64,000 nt of DNA from Rathayibacter sp. VKM Ac-2856 (GTDB lineage: Bacteria > Actinomycetota > Actinomycetes > Actinomycetales > Microbacteriaceae): assembly GCF_013205055.1 (NCBI RefSeq), contig NZ_JABMLF010000001.1, positions 1,240,001 through 1,304,000 on the forward strand. The letters run 5' to 3'. A program made the position numbers and the translations under genes. The first letter of the stretch is position 1; every line of letters begins with the position of its first letter. Shown piece after piece: positions 55,674 to 64,000 of this stretch. The notes beneath the pieces are model-generated. The model saw nothing but the letters and a program-made list of their open reading frames with translations, had not been told where the DNA came from and ran no database searches.

Positions 55674-57476
55674 TCAGACCAGGGAGTCGCGCCAGGCCGC
55701 GTGCAGCGTGGCGAACCGGCCCTCGCCCGCGATGAGCGCCTCCGGCGTCCCGTCCTCGACGATGCGGCCGTGCTCCATCACCAGCACCCGGTCGGCGATC
55801 GCGACCGTCGAGAGCCGGTGCGCGATGATCACCGCGGTGCGGTCGGCGAGCAGCGTCTGCAGACCCGTCTGCACCAGGCGCTCGCTCGGGATGTCGAGCG
55901 AGGACGTCGCCTCGTCCAGGATCAGCACCGCCGGGTCGGCCAGGAAGGCGCGGGCGAACGAGATCAGCTGGCGCTGGCCCGCCGAGACCCGGCCTCCGCG
56001 CTTGTTCACGTCGGTGTCGTAGCCGTCCGGGAGCGCCTGGATGAACGCGTGCGCGCCGACCGCCTTGGCGGCGTCGACGATCTCGTCGTAGGACGCGGAG
56101 GGCCGGCCGATCGCGATGTTGTCGGCGACGGAACCGGAGAAGAGGTACGCCTCCTGGGTCACCATCACGATCGCGCGGCGCAGATCCTTCGGGTGCAGCT
56201 GCCGGAGGTCGACGCCGTCGAGCGTCACCACGCCGTCCGTCGGGTCGTAGAAGCGGGAGATCAGCTTCGCCAGGGTCGACTTGCCGGCGCCGGTCGAGCC
56301 GACCAGTGCGATGGTCTGCCCGGCGGGGATCCGCAGGTCGAAGCGCGGCAGGACCTCGCGGTCCGCCGTGTAGGCGAAGCGGACGCCCTCGAAGCCGAGC
56401 GCCCCGCGCGCCTCGCGCAGATCGACCGGGTGAGCCGGATCCGGCACGCTCTGCTCCTCCGCCAGGACGCCGGAGATCTTCTCGAGCGCGGCCGCGGCCG
56501 ACTGGTAGGAGTTGTAGAACATCGCCATCTCCTGCACCGGCGCGAAGAAGCGGCGGGTGTAGAGCAGCACGCCCAGCAGAGCGCCGATCTCGAGACCGCC
56601 GTCGAGCACCCGCATCCCGCCGAAGAAGAGCACGGCCGCCATCGTGACGTTGCCGATCAGGACCAGTCCGGGATCGAACGTGCCGAAGACGCCGAAGACC
56701 TTCTTGTAGGCGACCCGGTAGCGCTCGACGACGACGCCGAAGGCCGACTCGTTGCGCTCCTGGGTGCGGAACGTCTGCACGGCGCGGATGCCCGTCATCG
56801 TCTCGACGAACTGCACGATCAGGCGGGAGGAGGCGACGCGGGTGCCGCGGAAGAGCGACTGCGACCGCTTCTGGAACCAGCGGGTCAGGATCGCGAGCGG
56901 CACGAGCGAGCAGGCGAGGACGAGACCGCTCACCCCGTCGAGCGAGACGAGCGCGATCGCGACGAAGCCCATGTAGAGCGCGCCCTGCACCAGCTGGTTG
57001 ATGCCGGAGTCCAGCAGCTCGCGGATGGAGTCGAGGTCGCTGGTCTGGCGGGAGATGATCCGGCCGGAGGTGTAGTTCTCGTGGAACTCCAGGCTCAGCT
57101 TCTGCGTGTGCAGGAAGACGCGCTTGCGCAGATCGATCAGGATCGCCTGGCTGACCCGCGCCGAGAGCACCGTGTACCAGGCGACGAGGACCGCGCCGAT
57201 GACGCCGGTGAGCACGTAGGCGACGACGGTCAGGGCGAGCGGCGTCGCATCGCCGTCGAGCACGGCGGGCAGGCCGTTGTCGATCCCGAGCGCGATCAGC
57301 GCCGGCCCGGCGACCTGGGCGGCCGTCGAGACGACGACGACCACCGCGGTCAGCACCAGCCGCATCCGCAGCGGCCGCAGCAGCGAGCCCAGCAGTGCGA
57401 GCGAGCGGCGGCGCAGGGCCGCGGACTCGGCGCGGGTGAGGTCGTCGCGCTCCTCGGTCGATCCGAGCGTGCTCAT
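55674..57476 (-). CDS. ABC exporter half-transporter, canonical ATP site (subunit B)
   Basis: This 600-aa half-transporter has six membrane helices (about 30-330) fused to an ATPase domain. Motifs are Walker [10 protein letters not shown], signature VSAGQRQLI, Walker B '[13 protein letters not shown]' with the catalytic Glu, and H-loop '[11 protein letters not shown]'. Its start overlaps the stop of the upstream partner gene by four bases. The canonical Glu here, together with Asp in the partner, marks a heterodimeric type IV exporter (multidrug or lipid). The substrate is unknown. Confidence 0.93.
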   Translation of the reverse strand: MSTLGSTEERDDLTRAESAALRRRSLALLGSLLRPLRMRLVLTAVVVVVSTAAQVAGPALIALGIDNGLPAVLDGDATPLALTVVAYVLTGVIGAVLVAWYTVLSARVSQAILIDLRKRVFLHTQKLSLEFHENYTSGRIISRQTSDLDSIRELLDSGINQLVQGALYMGFVAIALVSLDGVSGLVLACSLVPLAILTRWFQKRSQSLFRGTRVASSRLIVQFVETMTGIRAVQTFRTQERNESAFGVVVERYRVAYKKVFGVFGTFDPGLVLIGNVTMAAVLFFGGMRVLDGGLEIGALLGVLLYTRRFFAPVQEMAMFYNSYQSAAAALEKISGVLAEEQSVPDPAHPVDLREARGALGFEGVRFAYTADREVLPRFDLRIPAGQTIALVGSTGAGKSTLAKLISRFYDPTDGVVTLDGVDLRQLHPKDLRRAIVMVTQEAYLFSGSVADNIAIGRPSASYDEIVDAAKAVGAHAFIQALPDGYDTDVNKRGGRVSAGQRQLISFARAFLADPAVLILDEATSSLDIPSERLVQTGLQTLLADRTAVIIAHRLSTVAIADRVLVMEHGRIVEDGTPEALIAGEGRFATLHAAWRDSLV

Positions 57477-59398
57477 GATCTGGTCTCCAGCTCGGTCAGG
57501 TCGGTCAGGTCGGTCGTCGCGATCCCGGACGCATCGGTCCGGTCGCCCTCCGCGCGCGGGCGGGAGCCGACGCGCTCGGTGCCGCGGGGGCGGGTGAGCT
57601 CGTCCTCCTCGAGGCTCGAGATGACGAAGCGGTAGTGCGGGCTGCGCGCGAGCAGCTCGGTGTGCGTGCCGACGGCCGTGACGCGGCCCTCCTCGAGGAG
57701 GGCGACACGGTCGGCCAGGGCGACGGTCGACGGCCGGTGCGCGACGATCAGCGCCGTGGTGTCGCCGAGCACGCGCCGCAGGCCCTTCTCCACCCGCGCC
57801 TCGGTGTCCACGTCGAGGGCCGACAGCGGATCGTCGAGGACGAGGACCGTGGGCCGCGCGGCGATCGCGCGCGCGAGGGCGAGCCGCTGGCGCTGGCCGC
57901 CGGAGAGGCTCATCCCCTCCTCGCCGACGGTGGTGTCGAGTCCGTCGGGCAGCGTGTGCACGAAGTCGGCCTGGGCGATCTCGAGCGCCTCGAGCAGCTC
58001 CGCCTCGGAGGCGTCGGGCCGACCGAGCAGCACGTTCTCGCGCACCGAGGTGGAGAAGAGCGTCGCGTCCTCGAAGGCCATGCCGACGTGCGAGCGCAGC
58101 TCGTCGCGCCGGAGCCGACGCACGTCCACGCCGTCGATCTCGATCGCTCCGCCGGTCACGTCGTACAGCCGCGGCAGCAGGGCGGTGAGCGTCGTCTTGC
58201 CGGAGCCGGTGAGGCCCACGAGCGCCATCGTCTCGCCGGGCTCGACCTCGAGGTCGACACCGTCGAGGAGGTCGGGGAAGCGCTCGGGCGCGTCCTGGTA
58301 GCCGAAGTGCACGTCGCGGAACCGCACTCTGCCGAGCGGCCGGGCGATCGTCTCGGGCGACTCCGGGTCGGTGATCGTGTTCCGGCTGTCCATCACCTCG
58401 AAGTAGCGGTCGACGGCGGTGCGCGCGTCGAACGTCATCGAGAGGAGGAAGCCGATCGACTCCACCGGCCAGCGCAGCACGGTCGCGGTGGCGAAGAACG
58501 CGAACAGCTCGCCGACGCTGAGCTGCCCGTCGGCCGCGAGCCAGACGCCGGCGAGGAGGCAGAGCGCGAAGGCGATGTCGGGGATGAGCAGCAGGACCAC
58601 CCAGATGCCCGCGATGGCCTTCGCCTTCTCCACCTCGGTGCCGCGCAGCCGCTCGGCCTGGTCGGCGAAGCCGGCGAGCGCGTGCTGGTGGCGGCCGAAA
58701 GCCTTGAGGACGCGGATGCCGTGCACCGACTGCTCGACGGTCGTGGCGAGGTCGCCCGCCTGGTCCTGGCTGCGGCGGGCGATGAGCGAGTAGCGCTTCT
58801 CGAAGGCGAAGCCGTAGATCCAGACCGGGATCGAGCAGACGACGAACAGCGCGCCGAGGATCGGGTTCCAGTAGACGAGGACACCGAAGCCCACGACGAT
58901 CGTCAGCGCGTTGACCACCAGCAGCACGAAGCCGAACGCGATCCAGCGGCGGATGAGGCTGAGGTCGGTCATGGCGCGCGAGAGCAGCTGCCCGCTCTGC
59001 CAGCGGTCGTGGAACGAGACGGGCAGGTCCTGGAGCTGGCGGTAGAGCGCGGTGCGCATCCGCGCCTCGACGCGCGTGCTCGGCGTGAGCACCATCCGGC
59101 GGCGCAGCCCGATCGCCACGGCCTCGAGCACGCCGAGCAGCAGCACGACGACGACCGGGCCGATCAGCGGGCCGAGGTCACCCGAGCCGGCCGCGGTCGC
59201 TCCGTCGCCGAGCGGACCGTCGACCAGCTGCTGCAGCACGATCGGGATCGCGAGCGAGACGAGGCTCGCCACGAGCGCGACCGCGATGCCGCCGGTCAGG
59301 CGCGGCAGCGCGTCCCCGACGAAGGGGACCAGGCGCAGCAGAGTCCGGAGCGTGTTCGGACGCTTCGGCGCGGTGGACGGAGAGGACTGTGCGAGCAC
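57473..59398 (-). CDS. ABC exporter half-transporter, degenerate ATP site (subunit A)
   Basis: This 641-aa half-transporter has a six-helix domain (about 30-330) and an ATPase domain with Walker [10 protein letters not shown], signature [14 protein letters not shown] and H-loop '[11 protein letters not shown]'. The Walker B run is '[12 protein letters not shown]', so the catalytic Glu is Asp. That loss is typical of one half of asymmetric heterodimers (TM287/288, BmrCD class). The C-terminal ~40 residues form a polar tail. It is the first gene of a two-gene operon with coupled translation. Confidence 0.93.
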   Translation of the reverse strand: MLAQSSPSTAPKRPNTLRTLLRLVPFVGDALPRLTGGIAVALVASLVSLAIPIVLQQLVDGPLGDGATAAGSGDLGPLIGPVVVVLLLGVLEAVAIGLRRRMVLTPSTRVEARMRTALYRQLQDLPVSFHDRWQSGQLLSRAMTDLSLIRRWIAFGFVLLVVNALTIVVGFGVLVYWNPILGALFVVCSIPVWIYGFAFEKRYSLIARRSQDQAGDLATTVEQSVHGIRVLKAFGRHQHALAGFADQAERLRGTEVEKAKAIAGIWVVLLLIPDIAFALCLLAGVWLAADGQLSVGELFAFFATATVLRWPVESIGFLLSMTFDARTAVDRYFEVMDSRNTITDPESPETIARPLGRVRFRDVHFGYQDAPERFPDLLDGVDLEVEPGETMALVGLTGSGKTTLTALLPRLYDVTGGAIEIDGVDVRRLRRDELRSHVGMAFEDATLFSTSVRENVLLGRPDASEAELLEALEIAQADFVHTLPDGLDTTVGEEGMSLSGGQRQRLALARAIAARPTVLVLDDPLSALDVDTEARVEKGLRRVLGDTTALIVAHRPSTVALADRVALLEEGRVTAVGTHTELLARSPHYRFVISSLEEDELTRPRGTERVGSRPRAEGDRTDASGIATTDLTDLTELETRS

Positions 59399-59587
59399 GG
59401 TGCAGGGCTTTCGCGACGGAGGACGGAGCCCTCGCGCGGAAGCACTCGGGGGCGGGGATGCCGTCGGCCCGTGACGGGCTCGGGACAGCCTTGCAGGCTA
59501 TACCCGGTCGGTCGACGACGTCCACCGCCCTCCGCCGCGACGCTCCGATCGCGCGTCCTCACCCCGCTGCGCCTGGACGGTGCAGGG

Positions 59588-60877
59588 TCAGCGGACGCGG
59601 ACGGAGAGGCAGGTCACGCAGCCCTCGAGCTTCTCGAACTCCGAGACGTCGACCGTGACGACGCGGTAGCCGAGGTCGCGGAGCAGCTCCGCGCTCCGGG
59701 GTGCGGACGCCGCCATCAGCAGGGTGTCCGGGTCGAGCACCACCACGTGGGCGCCGCCCTCCTCCGGCATCGGCAGGAAGGACGGGAACAGCCGCGGCTC
59801 GTCGACGACGGGCTCCCAGCCGATGACGGTGCCGTCCGGGAGCGCGGTGACGGCGCTCTTGAGGTGCAGCGCGCGAGTGAGCGGCACCGCGACGACGCGC
59901 AGGCCGAGCGGGCGCAGCAGGCCCCGCAGCTGGGCGACGCCCTCCGCGTTCGTGCGGCCGCCGCGGCCGACGTAGACGGTCGAGCCGACGCGGAGGACGT
60001 CGCCGCCCTCGAGGGTGCCGGGCGCCTCGATGCGGTGCACGGTCAGATCGAGGGCGCGAGCGGCCTCCTCGGCACCGGCGACCTCGCCGCGGCGCGACTC
60101 GGCGCCCGGACGGGTGAGGATCGCGTGGCCGTCGACGACGAGCAGCGCGTCCTCGAGGAAGACGGAGTCGGGCATCGCGGGCGCCGTGGGGACCTGGACG
60201 GTCTCCCAGCCGGCCTCCTCGAGTGCGTCGACGTACTCCTCCCACTGCTGCAGCGCCGTCACCCGGTCGACGGGGACGCGCTCGAGGTGCGTGAGCTCGC
60301 CGGCGTCGAGGTCGTCCGCGGGCTGGCGGATGAGGGCGATGCGGCGCTCCCGGCGAGCGGCGGCGGAGCGCGGGGTGGTCGCGGTGTGCCTGCGGGGCGT
60401 CGAGGCGACCGCGATCCGGTGGCCGAGGGTGGCGGCGGCGATCACGAAGGCGAGCAGGAAGACGAGGTTGAGGCCGCCGAACGTCGCGACGATCGAGCCC
60501 CAGACCTCGCCGGTGATCGGGGTGCCCGTCGCGCTGGCCTGCACGAGGGTCCCGAAGACGGCGCCGACGAGGCCGGCGATCAGGCCGACGATCGCGGCCG
60601 TCCAGGCGCGTGCGAGCAGGCCGGCCGCCGCGAGGACGAGCACCACGACGAAGGCGAGGACGCTCGAGAGCAGGAAGTACGCGTTGACCTGCGGGATCGA
60701 CGTCGGCTGCAGCTGGTTGCCGATGAAGAAGGCGAGCAGGTTGGCGAGGTGGGCGGCGATCGCCGTGGCCGCCGCTGCCGCGAGCGCCGTCAGCAGCCGC
60801 CGCCCCACGGTCGGGCCGGTGGCGGGGTTCGGGTCGATCCGGGCGTTCGGCGCGTCTTGCATCGAGTCGTTGGGCAC
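59588..60877 (-). CDS. Dimethylargininase (DDAH) fused to a four-helix membrane domain
   Basis: This 429-aa fusion has an N-terminal membrane domain with four hydrophobic helices (about 28-52, 67-88, 91-112 and 128-151). After a basic linker (RRERR near 175-179) comes a complete N(G),N(G)-dimethylarginine dimethylaminohydrolase domain (about 180-429). DDAH motifs are 'ELTHLERVPVD', 'GGDVLRVG', His338 in 'ALHLKSAVTALPDGTVIG' and the catalytic Cys423 in 'EGCVTCLSVR'. DDAH hydrolyses methylated arginine to citrulline. Stand-alone DDAH is about 250 aa, so the membrane part is an addition. It lies downstream of a large repeat array and upstream of the exporter genes. Confidence 0.9.
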   Translation of the reverse strand: MPNDSMQDAPNARIDPNPATGPTVGRRLLTALAAAAATAIAAHLANLLAFFIGNQLQPTSIPQVNAYFLLSSVLAFVVVLVLAAAGLLARAWTAAIVGLIAGLVGAVFGTLVQASATGTPITGEVWGSIVATFGGLNLVFLLAFVIAAATLGHRIAVASTPRRHTATTPRSAAARRERRIALIRQPADDLDAGELTHLERVPVDRVTALQQWEEYVDALEEAGWETVQVPTAPAMPDSVFLEDALLVVDGHAILTRPGAESRRGEVAGAEEAARALDLTVHRIEAPGTLEGGDVLRVGSTVYVGRGGRTNAEGVAQLRGLLRPLGLRVVAVPLTRALHLKSAVTALPDGTVIGWEPVVDEPRLFPSFLPMPEEGGAHVVVLDPDTLLMAASAPRSAELLRDLGYRVVTVDVSEFEKLEGCVTCLSVRVR

Positions 60878-60971
60878 CCCGAGACCCTACGCGCCCGCAC
60901 CCTCGCGCCCCCTGGCCACCCCCTCGCAGCCGTCTGAGAGCCGCGCCGCCGCCCCTCCCCCGCCGACCCCG

Positions 60972-61773
60972 CACAAGTTGCGGTACTCGCCTCCCACTAC
61001 CGCAACTTCCGGAGGATGGCCCCGCGTCCACCCGCGTCCTCTCGAGTACGCAGAAGTTGTCGTAGTCGACGCCCGAGTACGACAACTTCTGGAGACTCGC
61101 GCAGCGCGTTCGCCCAGACGCCCACCGACTCCGCAGAAGTCGTCGTCTTCGACACTCGACTACGACAACTTCTGGGGACTCGCGCAGCGCGTCCGCCCCG
61201 ACGCCCACCGAGTCAGCAGAAGTTGCGGTACTCGCCCCCGACTACCGCAACTTCCGGAGGATGGCCTCGCGACCACGAGCTCCCTCCCCGAGTACGCACA
61301 AGTCGTCGGCCTCGACGCTCGACTACGACAACTTTCGAGGACTCGCGCAGCGCGTCCGCCCCGACCCCGACGGGCTCCGCAGAAGTTGCGGTACTCGCGC
61401 CCCACTACCGCAACTTGTGGAGAATGGCCTCACGACCACGAGCTCCCTCCCCGAGTACGCAGAAGTCGTCGTCCTCGACGCGCGACTACGACAACTCCTG
61501 GAGACTCGCGCAGCACCGACGCGCCCACCGCCACCGACTCTGCAGAAGTTGCGGTACTCGCGACCCACTACCGCAGCTTCTGGAGGGTGGCCTCGCGACC
61601 ACTCGCTCCGTCCTCGAGAACGCAGAAGTCGTCGTCGTCGACGCTCGACTACGACAACTTCTGGGGACTCGCGCAGCGCGTTCGGACCGACGTCCACCGA
61701 CTCTGCAGGAGTTGCGGTAGTCGCGCCCGACTACCGGGACTTCTGGAGGGTGGGACCCTCGACTCCGACTCCC
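60972..61773. repeat. Ten-unit array of two alternating hairpin repeats (R5)
   Basis: Units in order are A B B A B A B A B A, starting at 60972, 61051, 61134, 61217, 61297, 61380, 61460, 61543, 61623 and 61706. B units are exactly 83 bp and complete internal A units exactly 80 bp. Each opens with an inverted repeat: A has AAGTTGCGGTA...TACCGCAACTT (11-bp stem), B1 has AGAAGTTGTCGTA...TACGACAACTTCT (13-bp stem). The A tail continues CTGGAGGATGGCC...GAGTACG; the B tail continues CTGGGGACTCGCGCAGCGCG. It fills most of the 1052-bp gap between purH and the DDAH gene. No gene is recognised. Confidence 0.92.
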
Positions 61774-61795
61774 GAAGGGAGAGGCCGCGCGGCGG

Positions 61796-61858
61796 GGATC
61801 GCGTGCCAAGCGATTCCCGCGGCGGCCGACGCGCCCCGCTCTGCGGAACGCACCACCC
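61796..61858 (-). repeat. Dispersed repeat R4, copy 2
   Basis: Read on the minus strand, this is a diverged copy of 14570-14632: GTGCGTTCCGCAGAGCGGGG, then an AATCGC-TTGGCAC-GCGAT hairpin. The two copies share about 45-50 of 60 bases by eye. It lies between the R5 array and the purH terminator. Confidence 0.75.
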
Positions 61859-61909
61859 CGAGAAGCCGACCGCGCCACGCCGCGCAGGGAGCGGCGTGGA
61901 AGACAGCGC

Positions 61910-61936
61910 CCACTGAGCGCCTGCGGCGCTCAGTGG
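61910..61936 (-). terminator. Terminator overlapping the purH stop
   Basis: A 12-bp perfect stem (61910-61921 with 61925-61936) and 3-nt loop. The purH stop codon (61930-61932) lies inside the stem, so the ribosome reaching the stop would compete with the hairpin. Confidence 0.8.
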
Positions 61937-63537
61937 AAGAAGTGCCGCTCCCCCGTCGTGTACATGGTGACGCCGGCGCGCTTCGCGGCCTCGATCACCT
62001 CGGGGTCGCGGACGGAGCCGCCGGGCTGGACGACGGCCTTGACGCCGGCCGCGAGGAGGACCTCGAGGCCGTCGGCGAAGGGGAAGAACGCGTCGGAGGC
62101 GGCGACGGAGCCGGGGGCGCGGTCACCGGCTCGGGAGACGGCGAGGTGGCAGGAGTCGACGCGGTTGACCTGGCCCATGCCGACGCCGACGGAGGCGCCG
62201 CCCTTGGCGAGCAGGATCGCGTTGGACTTGACGGCGCGGCAGGCCTTCCAGGCGAACTCGAGGTCGAGCATCGTGTCGGCGTCGGCGGGCTCGCCGGCGA
62301 CGAGCTCCCAGCCGGAGCTGACCTCGCCGGGGCCGCCGACGAAGCGGTCCGGCTCCTGCAGCAGGATGCCGCCGGAGATCTGCTTGAACTCGGTCTCGAC
62401 GGGGGCGTAGAAGTCGGGCAGCTGCAGCAGGCGCAGGTTCTTCTTGGTCTTCAGCACCTCGAGCGCCTCGGGCTCGAAGCCGGGGGCGACGAGGACCTCG
62501 GTGAAGATCTCCTTGACCGTCTCGGCCATCGCGAGGGTGACGGTGCGGTTGGCCGCGATGACGCCGCCGAACGCGGAGACCGGGTCGCACTCGTGGGCGC
62601 GGCGGTGCGCGGAGGCGATCGGGTCGATCGCCTTCGCTCCGGCGATCGCGATGCCGCAGGGGTTGGCGTGCTTGATGATCGCCACGGCGGGGAGCACGAA
62701 GTCGTAGGCGGCGCGGACGGCCGCGTCGGCGTCGACGTAGTTGTTGTACGACATCTCCTTGCCGTGCAGCTGGCGCGCCTGGGCGATGCCGGTGCCGTCG
62801 GGCGAGACGTAGAGCGCCGCCTTCTGGTGCGAGTTCTCGCCGTAGCGGAGCACCTGCTGGCGAGTGCCTCGGATCTCCACCGAGCCGGGGAACTCCGACT
62901 CGCCGCCCGCCTCCTGCCCGGCGAACCAGGCGGCGACGGCGGAGTCGTAGGAGGCGGTGTGCGCGAACGCGCGCGCGGCGAGGGTGCGGCGGGCGGCGAG
63001 GGTCGTGCCGCCGGTGCCGAGCGCGGCGACGATGCCGGAGTAGTCGGCGGGGTCGACGACGATCGCGACGTTGGCGTGGTTCTTCGCCGAGGCGCGGACG
63101 AGGGCCGGGCCGCCGATGTCGATGTTCTCGACCACGGTCGCGGCGTCGGCACCGCCGGCGACGGTCTCGCGGAACGGGTACAGGTTCACGACGACGAGCT
63201 CGAACGGCGCGATCTCGAGCTGCTCGAGCTGCTCGCGGTGCGAGGCGAGCCGGACGTCGGCGAGGATGCCCGCGTGCACGCCCGGGTGCAGGGTCTTCAC
63301 CCGGCCGTCGAGCGACTCGGGGAAGCCGGTGACGGCCGACACGTCGGTCACGGAGTGGCCGGCCTCGCGGATGGTCGCGGCGGTGGAGCCGGTGGAGACC
63401 AGCTCGACGCCGGCGCCGGCCAGCGCCGAGGCGAGCTCGAGCAGTCCGGTCTTGTCGCTGACCGAGATCAGCGCCCGGCGGACGGGGACGACGTCGCGGT
63501 CGTCGTAGCTGCTGGGGTCGTGGGCGGTGATGCTCAT
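61930..63537 (-). CDS. purH: Bifunctional AICAR transformylase / IMP cyclohydrolase
   Basis: PurH performs the last two steps of IMP synthesis: formylation of AICAR (ZMP) with 10-formyl-THF, then ring closure. The 535-aa protein has an IMP cyclohydrolase domain (about 20-160: '[15 protein letters not shown]', '[14 protein letters not shown]') and the transformylase domain with '[12 protein letters not shown]' (catalytic Lys-His) and '[11 protein letters not shown]'. Its ATG overlaps the purN stop by four bases (63534-63537). It consumes ZMP, the ligand class sensed by the glyA riboswitch. Confidence 0.97.
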   Translation of the reverse strand: MSITAHDPSSYDDRDVVPVRRALISVSDKTGLLELASALAGAGVELVSTGSTAATIREAGHSVTDVSAVTGFPESLDGRVKTLHPGVHAGILADVRLASHREQLEQLEIAPFELVVVNLYPFRETVAGGADAATVVENIDIGGPALVRASAKNHANVAIVVDPADYSGIVAALGTGGTTLAARRTLAARAFAHTASYDSAVAAWFAGQEAGGESEFPGSVEIRGTRQQVLRYGENSHQKAALYVSPDGTGIAQARQLHGKEMSYNNYVDADAAVRAAYDFVLPAVAIIKHANPCGIAIAGAKAIDPIASAHRRAHECDPVSAFGGVIAANRTVTLAMAETVKEIFTEVLVAPGFEPEALEVLKTKKNLRLLQLPDFYAPVETEFKQISGGILLQEPDRFVGGPGEVSSGWELVAGEPADADTMLDLEFAWKACRAVKSNAILLAKGGASVGVGMGQVNRVDSCHLAVSRAGDRAPGSVAASDAFFPFADGLEVLLAAGVKAVVQPGGSVRDPEVIEAAKRAGVTMYTTGERHFFH

Positions 63538-64000
63538 GCGCGGGCGAGCTCCTCGAGATCGACGGTTCCGTGGGCGATGTCGAGCACCGTCTGCACCAGC
63601 AGACGACGCTCGATGGTCTTGATGCGCTCGTGCAGCGCGGTCTCGCTCTCGCCGGGGAGCACGGCGAGGCTCTCCTGGGCGATGACCGGGCCGGTGTCGA
63701 CGCCGGTGTCGATGACGTGCACCGTCACTCCGGTCTCGGTGGCGCCGGCGGCGAGCGCGTCGCGGACGGCGTGCGCGCCGGGGAAGAGCGGCAGCAGGGC
63801 GGGGTGCGTGTTGATCATCCGCGGGCTGAGCGCGTCGACGACGACGGGCGGGAGGATGCGCATGAAGCCGGCGCAGACGACGAGGTCGGGCTGCCAGCCG
63901 CGGATCTGCTCGAGGAGCTCCGCGCCCCAGGCGTCGCGGGACGCGAAGGCGCCGGGGGCGACGACGAAGGACGGCACGCCGTGCACCTCGGCGTGGCGCA
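63534..64000 (-). CDS. purN: Phosphoribosylglycinamide formyltransferase PurN (partial, 5' end outside window)
   Basis: Only about the C-terminal 155 residues are inside the window; the frame is open to the edge. PurN formylates GAR with 10-formyl-THF. Visible motifs are '[15 protein letters not shown]', the Asn-His core '[22 protein letters not shown]' (in parts), and the Asp in '[13 protein letters not shown]'. The order purN-purH, coupled by ATGA, is the standard actinobacterial arrangement. The start codon lies beyond 64000. Confidence 0.95.
   Translation of the reverse strand, partial: RHAEVHGVPSFVVAPGAFASRDAWGAELLEQIRGWQPDLVVCAGFMRILPPVVVDALSPRMINTHPALLPLFPGAHAVRDALAAGATETGVTVHVIDTGVDTGPVIAQESLAVLPGESETALHERIKTIERRLLVQTVLDIAHGTVDLEELARA

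Noticed and set aside
59480-59510. Promoter for the ABC exporter operon (TATAGC on the minus strand)
   Set aside because: A -10-like hexamer is visible but no matching -35 at proper spacing; too weak to annotate.
60972-61773. CRISPR array
   Set aside because: Units are full-length similar with no unique spacers, unit length is 80/83 bp, and no cas genes are near.
60015-61916. 633-codon plus-strand open frame across the DDAH gene and R5 array
   Set aside because: It is antisense to a clear DDAH gene and then reads repeat DNA; Arg/Ser/Pro-rich composition is that of a GC-rich shadow frame.

Overview
The window is ordinary high-GC actinobacterial chromosome. The mycothiol synthase (mshD), GlnR, PhoU/SenX3/RegX3, SigK/RskA and eukaryote-type NADP isocitrate dehydrogenase genes, very high GC, frequent GTG/TTG starts and dense 4-base gene overlaps point to the Microbacteriaceae (Rathayibacter/Clavibacter/Curtobacterium-like). 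The genus is not certain from sequence alone. No transposase, integrase, phage gene or CRISPR array is visible.

Layout. 0-2.6 kb: LytR_C and DUF3263 proteins, an ElaA-like acetyltransferase, msrB, a nitroreductase and tRNA-Thr. 2.7-6.4 kb: a DsbA-like membrane thioredoxin, an orphan MsiK-type sugar-ABC ATPase and a kinase-fold DUF4032 protein. 6.9-10.6 kb: rlmB-cysS-ispDF. 10.7-16.2 kb: a lipoprotein, the regX3-senX3/phoU phosphate-sensing module and gpmA. 16.2-20.5 kb: a methyltransferase, a FUSC protein, YgfZ, a nitrobindin-like protein and two small membrane proteins. 20.5-29.6 kb: a phosphate/polyphosphate block glnR-mshD-ppk-mutT1-like-pstSCAB, with 11-bp-spaced GTTCACC repeats (PHO boxes) before ppk and pstS. 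29.7-34.6 kb: sigK-rskA, small hypothetical genes, tRNA-Lys and a secreted protein. 34.6-40.2 kb: DUF445, galM, a DeoR-family repressor, and galT-galK. 40.4-44.4 kb: a YbaK-type deacylase, a zinc alcohol dehydrogenase and pxpABC (5-oxoprolinase). 44.5-48.5 kb: one-carbon genes glyA-folD and divergent purU; the glyA leader is a ZTP riboswitch. 48.7-59.4 kb: a very large LPXTG-anchored subtilase, an LLM oxidoreductase, icd, a GNAT, an alkyltransferase-like protein and a heterodimeric ABC exporter. 59.6-64 kb: a membrane-fused dimethylargininase, a repeat array, purH and the 3' part of purN.

How genes cooperate. PhoU/SenX3/RegX3 is expected to act through the PHO boxes on ppk (polyphosphate store) and pstSCAB (phosphate uptake). 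GlyA, FolD, PurU, PurH and PurN are all C1-folate/purine enzymes, and the ZTP sensor ties glyA to purine-pathway folate status. GalM, GalT and GalK form a Leloir galactose set beside a DeoR regulator with a perfect palindrome in the shared promoter gap.

The most unusual content is extragenic. (1) An ~106-nt hairpin-forming element directly follows the stop codons of rlmB and regX3; its outer arms differ in sequence between the two loci but stay complementary, which looks like a structured RNA. (2) A ten-unit array of two alternating hairpin repeats (80 bp and 83 bp) fills ~0.8 kb before the dimethylargininase gene. (3) Several other families of short palindromic repeats are scattered between genes. 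These are the best candidates for something undescribed.
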